Shown: piece after piece, positions 7,264 to 16,314 of the stretch
How positions within the stretch are numbered: position 1 is the stretch's first letter
Layout of the letters: every line of letters starts with the position of its first letter
Assembly (NCBI GenBank): GCA_028866895.1
Contig: JAGWHF010000011.1
Location: 1 to 64,000 of the forward strand
DNA: 64,000 nt
Direction: 5' to 3'
From: Nitrososphaerota archaeon
GTDB taxonomy: Archaea; Thermoproteota; Nitrososphaeria; Nitrososphaerales; Nitrosopumilaceae
Program-made: the position numbers and the translations under genes
The notes under the pieces: model-generated
The model's database searches: none
The model's input: only the letters and a program-made list of their open reading frames with translations
What the model was told of the DNA's origin: nothing

Positions 7264-8505
7264 GTGGACAGAGAAGAAACGGTGGTGTGTGGGTTGATGG
7301 TGAAGGATCCTATCGACAAGCTTCTAGATGATGCTGCAAGCGGCCAGTCCTTGTTCAAGAACAGGGAGGTACTTCATTTTACATTTATCCCGGAGGTAAT
7401 CCTGCACAGGGTCGAGGAGCAAAAGAAGGTGACGCAGTCGCTTATACCATTACTCAAGCATTCGAGGCCCTCAAACTTGCTGATATACGGCAAGCCCGGC
7501 ACCGGCAAGACCCTGGTTGTAAAGAAGGTCCTAGGCAAGATACAGGAGCGCGTCAAGGACGGCTCGTTCCCCATACAACTGCTCTATGCCAACGCAAAGG
7601 AGGAGACCACGCTCTACGGACTGCTCGTAAAATTCGGCCGCCAGCTGGGACTTGCATCACAGAAGGACCTGCCGACAACAGGCCTTTCAATCAGCGAGGT
7701 CTTCAACAGGCTGATGGCCGTCATAGAAAGGGACTCGCTGAACACGGTCTTTGTGGTGGACGAGATTGACTACTTGGCAGAACTTGTCTCAAAGACCGGC
7801 AAGGACGTCTTTTACTCGCTGACGCGCGCAAACGAGCGCCTGAAGAAGGGAACGCTCACGCTCATAGGAATATCAAACGACCTTACCTTCAAGGAAAGGC
7901 TTGATCCGAGGGTGCTGAGCAGCCTCAGCGAGGAGGAGATTGTATTTACCAATTACACGGTCAACCAGATAAAGGAAATACTGACGGAGCGAATCAGGGA
8001 GGCGTTCATCGCCGACGTTGTCGACACTGCAGCCCTCAACCTGTGCTCCGCGATGGCAGGCCAGGAGCACGGCGACGCCAGGAGGGCTATCGACCTTCTC
8101 CGGGTGGCAGGCGAGATTGCGGAGAGGGAGCAGTCGGAAAAAATAACGGAGGAGCACATACGCAGGGCGTCCGTAAAGATGGAGGAGGACAAGGAGACTA
8201 CCGCGCTGAACTCGTATCCACTGCATGAAAAACTGCTGATACTGGCGGTGATGAAGGCCAACGGGAGCACGACAGGCGAGATCTACCATTCATACAAGAG
8301 CCTCTGCAAGGCAACAAGGCAGAAGGAGCTGACCCAGAGGCGGGTCACGCAGATGCTAAGCGAGATTGAGATGACGGGGCTCATATCGGGAAAGATAATC
8401 CACCAGGGAATGCACGGAAGGACAAAAAAGTTCGCCCTCACGCTGAATCCTGAGACGGTAAAAAAGGCCTTCCGGGAGGATCTTGTACTTGAGGACCTGC
8501 TCTAG
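7264..8505 (+). CDS. cdc6: Orc1/Cdc6 replication initiator
   Basis: A 413-residue AAA+ initiator. Walker A is visible as YGKPGTGKT near residue 80 and Walker B as VFVVDEIDYL near 165. Sensor 1 follows at LIGISNDL near 203, then a lid domain and a C-terminal winged helix (about 320-413, with TTGEIYHSYKSLCK and QRRVTQMLSEIE). GTG 7264 gives the full frame; ATG 7297 is an alternative. It binds origin boxes and recruits MCM. It sits immediately downstream of its own origin and converges on the PolD small subunit; the two genes share the CTAG at 8502-8505 as stops. Confidence 0.95.
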   Translation: MDREETVVCGLMVKDPIDKLLDDAASGQSLFKNREVLHFTFIPEVILHRVEEQKKVTQSLIPLLKHSRPSNLLIYGKPGTGKTLVVKKVLGKIQERVKDGSFPIQLLYANAKEETTLYGLLVKFGRQLGLASQKDLPTTGLSISEVFNRLMAVIERDSLNTVFVVDEIDYLAELVSKTGKDVFYSLTRANERLKKGTLTLIGISNDLTFKERLDPRVLSSLSEEEIVFTNYTVNQIKEILTERIREAFIADVVDTAALNLCSAMAGQEHGDARRAIDLLRVAGEIAEREQSEKITEEHIRRASVKMEEDKETTALNSYPLHEKLLILAVMKANGSTTGEIYHSYKSLCKATRQKELTQRRVTQMLSEIEMTGLISGKIIHQGMHGRTKKFALTLNPETVKKAFREDLVLEDLL

Positions 8506-9932
8506 TCGGACGTCTCGGTAAAGTCCTTGGTAAAGACCTTCATCATGGAAAGGTCCACTATGATGGCAACCCCGGGGGTGGGCGTGATGCCGACGCTTGC
8601 CTGATAGCCAGTCTGGCTCTGCCAGGCGCCGGAATTTACGATGAGCGTCCCCTTGTACATGTCAAGGTCCACTACGTGGACGTGCCCCGAATGGAATATG
8701 TCCGGAACGTCGTTTATCACCATAAAGTCCTCGACCTCCGGCGCGATTGGGGTCCTCTTCCCGTAGATCGGGCTGAGGTGCCTTGTCCTCAGAAGGGCCC
8801 GCATCGCCTTGGCAGGCTGGGCGTAGCTTAGGCCAGGCGTCGTCCCCACCACGTCATCGAGGCTCTGGCCGTGAAACATGAGTATCTTGACCCCGTTGAG
8901 GTCCAAAAAGGCGGGGTTGCCCAGCATGAAAAAGTTCTCCCTGTTCCACAGGTTCATGTTGTGCTTCTCCGGAATGGCAGGCTGCGGGAGCGCCCTGCGG
9001 CCCGGGTCGTGGTTGCCGGGTATTATGAAGGTCTTGATATGGCGGGGGACCTTGTCGAGGAGCTCTGCCGCCTTTGCCATCTGGTCGCTTATGTCAGGCA
9101 GCACCAGCTCCTTGTCCTGGTTGGGGAAGATGCCCACCCCGTCGACGAGGTCGCCGCATATCAGCAGGAACCTTACCTTCCTTGCGACCGGGTCGGGGCT
9201 TGAAAGCCACGAGATGAATTCGGTAAACTCCTTTTCCATAAAGTACTTGCTTCCGATGTGAATGTCAGATATCAAAACCGCATAGGTCTCTGTCCTTGAG
9301 CGGTTTGCAATATGCTCCGGGATGTCGGGCACCAGGAGCTCCCTTGCGATAAAGCCGCCGTTCTTTCCGTTTGCAATTCCCACCATGACAAACTGGTCCA
9401 TGAGGAGCGAGTTTGCAGACTCTTGGAGCTCGGCGTTGAACACGAGGACCTCGATGGAACCCGTGGGATCGTCGATTACAAGCTTTGTCACGTCCCTCTC
9501 GCTCTTCCTGTCCATCAAGAGCCCGGCGATAAATGCCTCCTCGCCAAGCTTGGCACCCGTAACGTTTGCAATCGAGGTCAGCTTCTTTGCCTGCGACCTC
9601 TGCCCCATGATCTTGAGCAGCTTCGAGTACCGGTCTGAGAAGAGGGAGGTAAAGCCGTCGATGCCCTCTGCCGAGGTCACCCTTTTCGTGGGGTCAAAGA
9701 TGATATCATGCCTGTCCTCCGTGCGCTCGTCGACCTCGGACTCGACGAACATCTTGAGGTCGCTCTGGCTTATCAGGAACATGTTCTGCCTTGCCTTCTC
9801 GCGCACAATCTGCTTGATGATGTTCTGGAGGTCCTTCACGTCAATCCGCTCCAGTATCTTGAAGGCGTCAGGATGGATCTGGAAGCCCTTGCTGAGGGCA
9901 TAGGTTATGGCTGAAGAAACCTCCTCGTTCAC
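8502..9932 (-). CDS. polB: DNA polymerase D small subunit (DP1)
   Basis: A 476-residue proofreading subunit of polymerase D. The N-terminal 60 residues are helical, an OB-fold follows at about 130-205, and the C-terminal half is a calcineurin-like phosphoesterase giving 3'-5' exonuclease activity. Metal-binding motifs are intact: SDIHIGS near 222, CGDLVDG near 258, PGNHDPG near 306 and HSGHVHVVD near 415. The intact motifs suggest active proofreading. It partners the DP2 gene at 876-4250, encoded on the other side of the origin. Convergent with cdc6 through a shared CTAG. Confidence 0.95.
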   Translation of the reverse strand: MNEEVSSAITYALSKGFQIHPDAFKILERIDVKDLQNIIKQIVREKARQNMFLISQSDLKMFVESEVDERTEDRHDIIFDPTKRVTSAEGIDGFTSLFSDRYSKLLKIMGQRSQAKKLTSIANVTGAKLGEEAFIAGLLMDRKSERDVTKLVIDDPTGSIEVLVFNAELQESANSLLMDQFVMVGIANGKNGGFIARELLVPDIPEHIANRSRTETYAVLISDIHIGSKYFMEKEFTEFISWLSSPDPVARKVRFLLICGDLVDGVGIFPNQDKELVLPDISDQMAKAAELLDKVPRHIKTFIIPGNHDPGRRALPQPAIPEKHNMNLWNRENFFMLGNPAFLDLNGVKILMFHGQSLDDVVGTTPGLSYAQPAKAMRALLRTRHLSPIYGKRTPIAPEVEDFMVINDVPDIFHSGHVHVVDLDMYKGTLIVNSGAWQSQTGYQASVGITPTPGVAIIVDLSMMKVFTKDFTETSD

Positions 9933-10010
9933 AAACTGTCATTATTCGACTTTTAATTAAATCTGTTCAGGCTGTCAACCCTCAAATAACTCCTTAAAAC
10001 AAACCGAGTA

Positions 10011-10541
10011 TTGGCCAACAAGAGGGTCCTGATATTCCTGATATTCATCGCAGTCTTTTCTGCGGCCTATTCCGTAGGCAGTGAGAGCAACATGTCGGAG
10101 AAGGATTCCAAGACCTTCATCAAGGACTTCCAGCACACCGTCCAGGGGATAGACGCGCTAGGGATCTTCCAGCACAACGTGACCGTAATGCTTCCGATGT
10201 TTGTCCCGGGCTTTGGGATTGCATGGGGCTCGTTTGCGGCGTGGTCAACCGGCCTTGCATTCAGGGCCCTGGTCTCCACGACGCCGTCCCTTGCCAAGCT
10301 GCCGCCGCTTGCAATAATCTACCTCTCCCCCTTTGGGATCATGGAGCTGATTGCCTATTCCATCGGGATGTCCCGGAGCTACCTGCTGGTAAATGCTATA
10401 ATGAGGAGGGGATCGCTCAGGCGCGAGGTCAGGCCCACGCTGATTGAGATCGGGATAGCGGTAGGCCTCCTGCTTGCGGGGGCCTTTATCGAGTACGCGA
10501 TGATCGAAAAGTTCGGATCAGCTCTTGTCCATCCGAAATAG
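10011..10541 (+). CDS. SpoIIM-family membrane protein
   Basis: A 176-residue integral membrane protein from TTG 10011. There are about four membrane segments: the N-terminal ILIFLIFIAVFSAAYSV-type helix, one around VTVMLPMFVPGFGIAWGSF, one around LAIIYLSPFGIMELIAYSIG, and a last one near 145-165. The motif FQHNVTVM...PGFGIAWG...GIMELIA is the signature of stage II sporulation M-like (DUF95) proteins, where N and E/H residues are conserved. These have no known spore role in archaea; some act in membrane curvature or trafficking. Function is unresolved. Confidence 0.75.
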   Translation: MANKRVLIFLIFIAVFSAAYSVGSESNMSEKDSKTFIKDFQHTVQGIDALGIFQHNVTVMLPMFVPGFGIAWGSFAAWSTGLAFRALVSTTPSLAKLPPLAIIYLSPFGIMELIAYSIGMSRSYLLVNAIMRRGSLRREVRPTLIEIGIAVGLLLAGAFIEYAMIEKFGSALVHPK

Positions 10542-10580
10542 GAACCAGATTCCTTTTTATCCCAACCAAGGAAAGCCCAT

Positions 10581-11318
10581 GTGATGCTCGGCCTCAAGAT
10601 TCACAAGATTCCCAAGCTGCGCAGGCCGTCGATGGTGGCCGCACTGCCCGACATGGGAAACGTGGCGGGGATCGGGATGGACTTTCTTGTAAAGAAACTG
10701 GGGGCAAAACTGTTTGCGGAAATTTACGCGTTCTGGCCGCCTGCAGTCTCGTATGACAGCGGCGTTCTGGCCCACCAGCAGTCAACCTACAAGTTCCATT
10801 TCTCGCAAAGGGAAAACCTGGTCCTTTTTTCGGGCGAGTTCAACCCCTCGGACCCCCGCCGCCTCTACGAGCTGTGCTACGAGGTTGTCGGCATGGCCGA
10901 GCGCCTCCATGTTGCAACCATATACTCGATTGGTGCCGCACTGAGACAGCCAGGCCCGTCGGAGCCCAGGGTATTTGCGGCCGCTACATCGCAGAAGGAT
11001 CTGGGCATGCTGAGGAAGAAAAAGGTGGAGCTCCTCTCGGGGAAGGGGCAGATAACGGGATTCAACGGGCTGGTTTTGGGGATTGCAAACGAGAAAGGCC
11101 TCGGCGGCATCTGCATGCTTTCCGAGATTGACAACCCCAACGTCATACAGCCAAGGTCGGCCCAGCACCTGCTGGAAAAGCTCTGCCATATCTTGGAGAT
11201 CCGCAAGTTTGACATGGCGGAACTTGAGGAGGAGGAAAAAAGAAAACAGCTCATGGAACAGCAGATGAGCTACATGAACGGGTTGTCAAGAAAGGACAAT
11301 CAACCGGGAATTGCCTAA
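10581..11318 (+). CDS. PAC2-family proteasome-assembly chaperone-like protein
   Basis: A 245-residue PAC2/PbaA-type protein, with start at GTG 10581 or the adjacent ATG 10584. The N-terminal LRRPSMVAALPDMGNVAGIG is the usual PAC2 opening, where a conserved glycine-rich strand leads the fold. The middle includes FSGEFNPSDPRRLYEL and TIYSIGAA, and FNGLVLGIANEKGLGGICML fits the family's second half. The last 40 residues are a charged helix. Archaeal homologues bind proteasome subunits or act as ATP-independent chaperones; the partner here is not encoded nearby. Confidence 0.85.
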   Translation: MMLGLKIHKIPKLRRPSMVAALPDMGNVAGIGMDFLVKKLGAKLFAEIYAFWPPAVSYDSGVLAHQQSTYKFHFSQRENLVLFSGEFNPSDPRRLYELCYEVVGMAERLHVATIYSIGAALRQPGPSEPRVFAAATSQKDLGMLRKKKVELLSGKGQITGFNGLVLGIANEKGLGGICMLSEIDNPNVIQPRSAQHLLEKLCHILEIRKFDMAELEEEEKRKQLMEQQMSYMNGLSRKDNQPGIA

Positions 11319-11375
11319 TTGGATTACTAAATTATACCCACTGATTAAATACAAGTTTTAGATCTAGCTATTCAA

Positions 11376-13082
11376 ATGGCCTACCGGTTCCTGCCCCTAG
11401 TGGCAATTGCAGTCATGTCGATAATCATCATGTTTCCGCACGCCGCATACTCGCAGCTTCCACCGGGCGGCAAGTACCTGATCCAGGGAACGGGGTTCGT
11501 GGCTGGGAGCAATGACATACTTGATTCAAATTTTTACGTACAGCTGACCACGGGAGCGCAGAGCGGGAGCAGCATACTTTCAACGCTTGACAACGGCCTT
11601 GTCACAATAAACGGCGACAATTATCTTAACACTGGAAGCTGGACCGCCACCTTCCTGAGGGACGGCAGGTTCCTCCTCCTGCAGGGCAACGCGCAGGACC
11701 AGCGGGGAAACGCGGTACAGGTCAACCTCTTCGGCAGGCAGATAGACAGCAACCAGAACGGGCTGATTTACAGCGTTACGGGCAAGATAAACAGCACCGA
11801 GACGCTCAGGTCGATTTACAGCGCAAAGGCGGTAATTGCGGGACAGGCCGTGACTCCTACACCCGTGCAGCAGACAACCTCGGTGCAGAACCAGACGACC
11901 GGGAACGTGGTCCATATCAGCATAGTCCCGGGGGCGTCAAACAAGTACAATTCCGTATTTTTCTCGCCGTCTATTGCAAGCATAATGCCTGGCACTACGG
12001 TCATCTGGACAAACAACGACAACGTCCCCCACAGGATAATGAGCGGAGTTGCGTCGGCAACAAGGGGCAACGACACACTGCCCGTCTTCTCGCCTGACGG
12101 GATGATTGACAGCGGGACCATAGCTCCTGGCAAGTCCTTCCAGTATACGATTACCACCTTTAGTTCCAAGGCCTACCTGAGCAGTTCCGCCGCACAGTAC
12201 CTCAACCTTCCGCAGTCGCAGACGCAGGGCGACATCACATTCTTTGATCCGAACTACACCTGGATGGTCGGGGTGATATCCCCCTCCTCTGCGCAGGAGC
12301 AGGGCAAGTCCGTCCAGATCCAGATAATGCAGGGGGCCTCGACTGCAAAAAACAACCAGAACAGCCAGTACCTTACCCCAACATCGATACAGGTGACCTC
12401 CGGCACCACCATAGTGTGGGTCAACCATGACTCTGTGGCCCACAGGATACTTACGGGCCAGCCGATACAGAATACGGCAACCACCGGGGGCGCCCCGCCC
12501 ACGGGCCTCCTGCCGCCGCCGACGTTTGTCCCGGACGGCAAGATTGACAGCGGCGTGATTGCGCCTGGGCAGAGCTTCCAGTATACGATTACCGGGGCCG
12601 GGACCTTCTCGTATTACGATCCCACAAACACGTGGCTTAACGGGAACATAGTGGTGGCCTCGCAGGCGTCGCAGATGCCGCCCGTGCATGTCAGCATACT
12701 GCCCGGCTCCTCGCTGTCCCAGGGATCGGCCTCCCAGCAGAACCAGTACTATACCAACGGATACTACTCGCAAGACCAGGTGCAGATAGTGCCGGGAACC
12801 ACGATCATCTGGACAAACAACGACACCGTGGCCCACTCGGTCTACAGCGGGACTGCGACCTTCAGCATGACCAACCCGTACATTCCGGACGGCAGGATAA
12901 AGAGCCCACCGATACCTCCCGGGCAGTCCTACCAGATAACTGTCAACCAGACGGGGATGATAAGGTTCTATGATCCGACCTACACGTGGATGAACGGGAT
13001 AATAGTATCGATACCTACCACTGGGACGCACATCATAACAAATGCGCCGCCTACAAACCTCATAACGCCCATGCTGCACTGA
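11376..13082 (+). CDS. Secreted protein with three cupredoxin-fold domains lacking type-1 copper ligands
   Basis: A 568-residue exported protein with signal peptide (LVAIAVMSIIIMFPHAAYS). After a 150-residue N-terminal domain, three plastocyanin-like repeats follow at about 178-305, 310-430 and 435-550. Each has VxIxPGTTxIWTNxDxVxH, PDGxIxSxxIxPGxSF and a closing strand. That strand would normally read YxCxxHPWM; here it reads FFDPNYTWM, YYDPTNTWL and FYDPTYTWM, so the ligand Cys and second His are absent in all three. The first His is retained (VPHRIM, VAHRIL, VAHSVY). Copper at a type-1 site is therefore unlikely. A structural or adhesive surface role, or a different metal site, is possible. 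Confidence 0.8.
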   Translation: MAYRFLPLVAIAVMSIIIMFPHAAYSQLPPGGKYLIQGTGFVAGSNDILDSNFYVQLTTGAQSGSSILSTLDNGLVTINGDNYLNTGSWTATFLRDGRFLLLQGNAQDQRGNAVQVNLFGRQIDSNQNGLIYSVTGKINSTETLRSIYSAKAVIAGQAVTPTPVQQTTSVQNQTTGNVVHISIVPGASNKYNSVFFSPSIASIMPGTTVIWTNNDNVPHRIMSGVASATRGNDTLPVFSPDGMIDSGTIAPGKSFQYTITTFSSKAYLSSSAAQYLNLPQSQTQGDITFFDPNYTWMVGVISPSSAQEQGKSVQIQIMQGASTAKNNQNSQYLTPTSIQVTSGTTIVWVNHDSVAHRILTGQPIQNTATTGGAPPTGLLPPPTFVPDGKIDSGVIAPGQSFQYTITGAGTFSYYDPTNTWLNGNIVVASQASQMPPVHVSILPGSSLSQGSASQQNQYYTNGYYSQDQVQIVPGTTIIWTNNDTVAHSVYSGTATFSMTNPYIPDGRIKSPPIPPGQSYQITVNQTGMIRFYDPTYTWMNGIIVSIPTTGTHIITNAPPTNLITPMLH

Positions 13083-13088
13083 AAGGCG

Positions 13089-13790
13089 CTACCTAAAGTT
13101 AACGTATGACTCCAGCCTCGTCTGGTCGAAGACCATCACGGAAAGGTCGGAGAACTTTCTGCCTTCGAGGTCACTTACCATGCCCTCAAAGTGCGTCTCG
13201 GAATCCGTCGTGATGTTCTCAAATACGTGGACCTTCATCTTCGAGGTGTCAAACCCGTGGTCCCTGAGGTAACGGGCAATCTCCGACTGCATAAAGTGCT
13301 TGGAGGGCTGCTTGGGCCAGGGGCGCGGCACAAGCACAACGCTGAGGCCGTCTATGAGCGCCTTTTGGAGCTCGAGCTTTTTTTCCTCGATGCTTGTAGA
13401 TATGTGCATGGTTATGACCCTGCTCTTGTCAAGGGGCACCCTCGACCTTGAGGCAGCGACCTGTACGGAGCTAATCCCGGGTACGACCTCCACGTCCCCG
13501 AAGATCTCAATCAGCCTGTCGACCACCTCCGATTCCGAAAAGTTCACGTCGCCTGTAAAGGGGACGACACACGTCCTGTCTCCCAATGATCTTGACACCT
13601 TCTGGTACGCATCCTCCTGGTCCTGCATGGTGATCTCGTGCACCTCCTTTCCGCTGATGAGGTCCTCTATCGTCTTGAGCGTGTACTTGTAGCCGATGAC
13701 GACATCGCAGTTCCGCACGATCTCCCTTACGATCTCGGTAACATACTTGGGGGAACCGGGACCGACCCCCACTGCAAAGACCTTTCCCAT
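13089..13790 (-). CDS. cbiE: Cobalt-precorrin-7 (C5)-methyltransferase
   Basis: A 233-residue SAM-dependent tetrapyrrole methylase from ATG 13790; the in-frame start 24 nt earlier adds eight residues that do not fit the family. MGKVFAVGVGPGSPKYVT is the N-terminal P-loop-like motif of the family, followed by DVVIGYKYTL, VVPFTGDVNFSES and the SAM-site motif VEVVPGISSVQVAASR. These fit CbiE, which methylates C5 in anaerobic cobalamin synthesis. CbiT is not fused and not adjacent. Another corrin methylase gene, cbiH, lies at 35945, so the B12 genes are dispersed. Confidence 0.88.
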   Translation of the reverse strand: MGKVFAVGVGPGSPKYVTEIVREIVRNCDVVIGYKYTLKTIEDLISGKEVHEITMQDQEDAYQKVSRSLGDRTCVVPFTGDVNFSESEVVDRLIEIFGDVEVVPGISSVQVAASRSRVPLDKSRVITMHISTSIEEKKLELQKALIDGLSVVLVPRPWPKQPSKHFMQSEIARYLRDHGFDTSKMKVHVFENITTDSETHFEGMVSDLEGRKFSDLSVMVFDQTRLESYVNFR

Positions 13791-13864
13791 CAACGGCTCT
13801 CCTGCGGCGTCCAATATAATTCAAAATTTGAGGCCGCAGTTGGCTTTTATGTGACCGCGTAAGC

Positions 13865-14563
13865 TTGTCCGGCGTGTACGGCAGAATCGCAATCATTGTC
13901 TTCTTTGTCCTGGCATCCTCCATCCCAATCTCATACGCCAGCCCCGAGAACTCCACGCTGGGCTCCCAGGGCGGCTATGCAAATCCCTCCCTTGGAATAG
14001 AGTTCCAGGCGCCCGCAGGATGGACGGTCGAGGAGCCAAAAAAGTTCGACCCCGGGGCGCCTGACGTCGCGGTTGTGGCGCCATACTCGAGCAACTTTAC
14101 CGCCTCCATCTCGCTCAATGTCGAGTCTGCAAACGCAACCACGCTTGACAGTTACGTCAGGGCCAAGACCGCCCAGCTTGAGGCGGGCAACCCGGCTGCG
14201 GGAATAAGACTTCTCTCCGAGCAGCCCGATACCGTGGACGGTTTTCCTGCAAGTACGCTCTTGTTTGAGGAGAATTTTACCTCCAAGGGCCAGGGCAGCA
14301 TGATAAAGTTCAAGCAGGCCATGGTAAAGGCGGACGGCAGGTTTTACACGATTACATATGCAAACGACCTGAAGGACTTTGACTCGGCACTCCCAGACTA
14401 CGGGCAGATGATCTCCTCGCTCAAGCTTGGGGGCGGCACAACGGCCTTCCCGCTTGACTATCTCTCCATGGCAATAGTGATTGTCGCAGTCGGCGCAGGA
14501 CTTGGAATGTCGATCCTGAGGAAATCAAAAAGGCCACAAGGCAGTCAGCCAAAGAAGGGCTGA
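13865..14563 (+). CDS. Exported PsbP-like protein with C-terminal membrane anchor
   Basis: A 232-residue protein from TTG 13865. It has a signal peptide (IAIIVFFVLASSIPISYAS) and then a PsbP/MOG1-like domain opening with YANPSLGIEFQAPAGWTVEE. It ends with one membrane helix at about 198-218 (LSMAIVIVAVGAGLGMSIL) and a basic tail. The topology is outside-facing and anchored at the C-terminus, as in many archaeal surface proteins. PsbP-like domains occur in several secreted archaeal proteins without a known biochemical role. Divergent from cbiE. Confidence 0.65.
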   Translation: MSGVYGRIAIIVFFVLASSIPISYASPENSTLGSQGGYANPSLGIEFQAPAGWTVEEPKKFDPGAPDVAVVAPYSSNFTASISLNVESANATTLDSYVRAKTAQLEAGNPAAGIRLLSEQPDTVDGFPASTLLFEENFTSKGQGSMIKFKQAMVKADGRFYTITYANDLKDFDSALPDYGQMISSLKLGGGTTAFPLDYLSMAIVIVAVGAGLGMSILRKSKRPQGSQPKKG

Positions 14564-14680
14564 GAAGGCATGCCCTGGGTTCTGTAGGGGCGCATCTTCC
14601 GGCCGCTATAAAAGGGGCGCCGAAACCTGACTTGTCAATGTGGAGAAAGATAAAATACAGAGTTGGTACAAAGCTAGGAC

Positions 14681-15001
14681 ATGAAGAAGGAGTACATTGT
14701 GGTAAGAATCGAGGGATCCCCTGATGGTGCCCCGTATGTAGTAGTCTCGCTGTCGTCCTCAAAGGATTTCAAGGAGCAGAACAGCCCGCCCATGTCCCCG
14801 TTCGGGTCCGGCGTGATGGGCTTTACGAACATGGATGACATGATAAAAGGCCTCAACAAGATGATGGCAGGAGGGATTGGAGGAATGGCAGGGGGAATTA
14901 CATCAATCAAGCTGGACATGCACGAGTACAAGGAGCTCAACCTCTCAGTAGGCGACAAGGTGTACCTGGAACTTACAAGGGCAGAGTCCCTCGGGATCTA
15001 G
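14681..15001 (+). CDS. Conserved hypothetical protein with a Gly/Met-rich linker
   Basis: A 106-residue protein from ATG 14681. Two beta-rich parts (EYIVVRIEGSPDGAPYVVVS; TSIKLDMHEYKELNLSVGDKV) are separated by a Gly/Met-rich segment with MMAGGIGGMAGG at about residues 61-72. The final VGDKVYLELTRAE resembles the end of an OB- or AbrB-like beta barrel. I do not recognise a named family. It is followed 9 nt later by the convergent ACT-domain gene. Confidence 0.6.
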   Translation: MKKEYIVVRIEGSPDGAPYVVVSLSSSKDFKEQNSPPMSPFGSGVMGFTNMDDMIKGLNKMMAGGIGGMAGGITSIKLDMHEYKELNLSVGDKVYLELTRAESLGI

Positions 15002-15010
15002 GGACGGCTG

Positions 15011-15673
15011 CTATCTGGAAATTTCAGCGCGCAGTATCTCGTATGCCCTGGCGGCATCCTTCTCATGCAGGACCAGCACGATGCTGTCCTGGCCGAAAAA
15101 TGCGTTGACAAGCTCGATGCCGTTGTTGTGCAGGATTTCCGAAACGTAGGAGACGATGTCGCGGTTGTCTTCAGGCTGCGGTATGCTGATGCTTATCTTT
15201 GCAAGGCCCGTCTGGAAAAAGTTCTTGTGGGAGGAGAAAGGCTCGAGCAGTTTCCGGACGTCGCTGACATCCTCGGCCAGGAACCGGAACGAGTCTGTAA
15301 GCCTGAAAAACTCGTAATCGGGATCGATGCGCGTAAAGCGGTCCATGAGCGAGAGGGCGTCCTCCACCCTGAAATCCTGCGAGGAAAACTTGATGTCCAT
15401 TATTCCGTCCGTAAGCGAGAGCCTCGCGTTCTTTAGCACCGGCTCGTTCTGCACGTCATCCTTCTTCTCAAACGAGTCGGCGTACCTCTTGATGGCAACC
15501 ACGATGGTGTTGAGGTTTACCGGCCCCCCGACGTGGGCCTCCACGTCCTTTTGGATCTTTACTGCAAGCGCTGTATAGTTGATCAAATCCATCTTTATGC
15601 AGTCATAAATCGACCTGTTTCTTGTGATGATGTCCCGTACTGCGTCAGGAACGGAAACGCTGGAGGCTCTCAT
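15011..15673 (-). CDS. ACT-domain-like regulatory protein
   Basis: A 220-residue protein. The N-terminal 80 residues form a helical DNA-binding-like part (AVRDIITRNRSIYDCIKMDL, VNLNTIVVAIKRYADSF). The C-terminal half holds two beta-alpha-beta units: GLAKISISIPQPEDNRDIVSYVSEIL and GIELVNAFFGQDSIVLVLHEKDA have the shape of paired ACT domains. Such proteins usually bind amino acids. No catalytic domain is present, so an allosteric regulator or transcription factor is likely; ligand unknown. Confidence 0.6.
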   Translation of the reverse strand: MRASSVSVPDAVRDIITRNRSIYDCIKMDLINYTALAVKIQKDVEAHVGGPVNLNTIVVAIKRYADSFEKKDDVQNEPVLKNARLSLTDGIMDIKFSSQDFRVEDALSLMDRFTRIDPDYEFFRLTDSFRFLAEDVSDVRKLLEPFSSHKNFFQTGLAKISISIPQPEDNRDIVSYVSEILHNNGIELVNAFFGQDSIVLVLHEKDAARAYEILRAEISR

Positions 15674-15736
15674 TCAACGAATCTCCTCATGTAAGCTATA
15701 TTAATTTATGTAATTATTATCTCTCTTATTTCAAAA

Positions 15737-15747
15737 TATTTATATAT
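15737..15747 (+). promoter_or_regulatory. TATA box of the hsp20 gene
   Basis: TATTTATATAT lies 36-46 nt upstream of ATG 15783, with a GGTGA ribosome-binding site at 15771-15775. The spacing suits an archaeal promoter with a short leader. Confidence 0.6.
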
Positions 15748-15782
15748 TGTCATAACTATTACATTGGATAGGTGAATATGAC

Positions 15783-16283
15783 ATGAATGAATGGGATGAA
15801 TTCGATGTTCTCTTCCAAAGGATGATGCGGCCATTCAAGGGAATGGACAGAATCTGGGATGAGATGAGAAACTCCTCCGGCCTGCAGACTTTTGGGCCGT
15901 ACTATTACGGATGCTCCGTAACGGTCGGACCTGACGGCAAGCCGGTGGTAAAGGAATACGGGAACGTGCACCAGAGCCTGCTTCCAAATCAGGAGAAGAG
16001 GGAGCCCTTTGTAGATGTCATCGTTGATGACAAGGAGAAGGTCCTCAAGGTAGTAGCAGAGATGCCGGGCGTCGAGAAGAACGAGATAAAGATCGAGGTG
16101 CTCGGAGAGGCAATCCTGCTGGAGGCAGAACACGGGGAGCGCAAGTACAAGACTGAGATACCCATCAAGCAGAAAGTGGACGAAAACTCTGCCAAGGCCA
16201 CCTACGCCAACGGAATCCTCGAGGTACGGTTCAGGCTGAAGGACGATGACGGGCCCCGTGGAAGAAAGGTGGAGGTAGAGTAA
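15783..16283 (+). CDS. Small heat shock protein (Hsp20/alpha-crystallin)
   Basis: A 166-residue sHSP from ATG 15783. The N-terminal 75 residues are variable and carry an aromatic, Met-rich segment ([19 protein letters not shown]) typical of substrate binding. The alpha-crystallin domain spans about 76-160, with [36 protein letters not shown] and the dimer-loop region ANGILEVRF near the end. It forms oligomers that hold unfolded proteins without ATP. The next gene, cdc48, starts 31 nt downstream on the same strand, so the two may be co-expressed in protein quality control. Confidence 0.93.
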   Translation: MNEWDEFDVLFQRMMRPFKGMDRIWDEMRNSSGLQTFGPYYYGCSVTVGPDGKPVVKEYGNVHQSLLPNQEKREPFVDVIVDDKEKVLKVVAEMPGVEKNEIKIEVLGEAILLEAEHGERKYKTEIPIKQKVDENSAKATYANGILEVRFRLKDDDGPRGRKVEVE

Positions 16284-16314
16284 GCCCGCCTCCTTTTTTT
16301 ATGGTGATAAAGAT

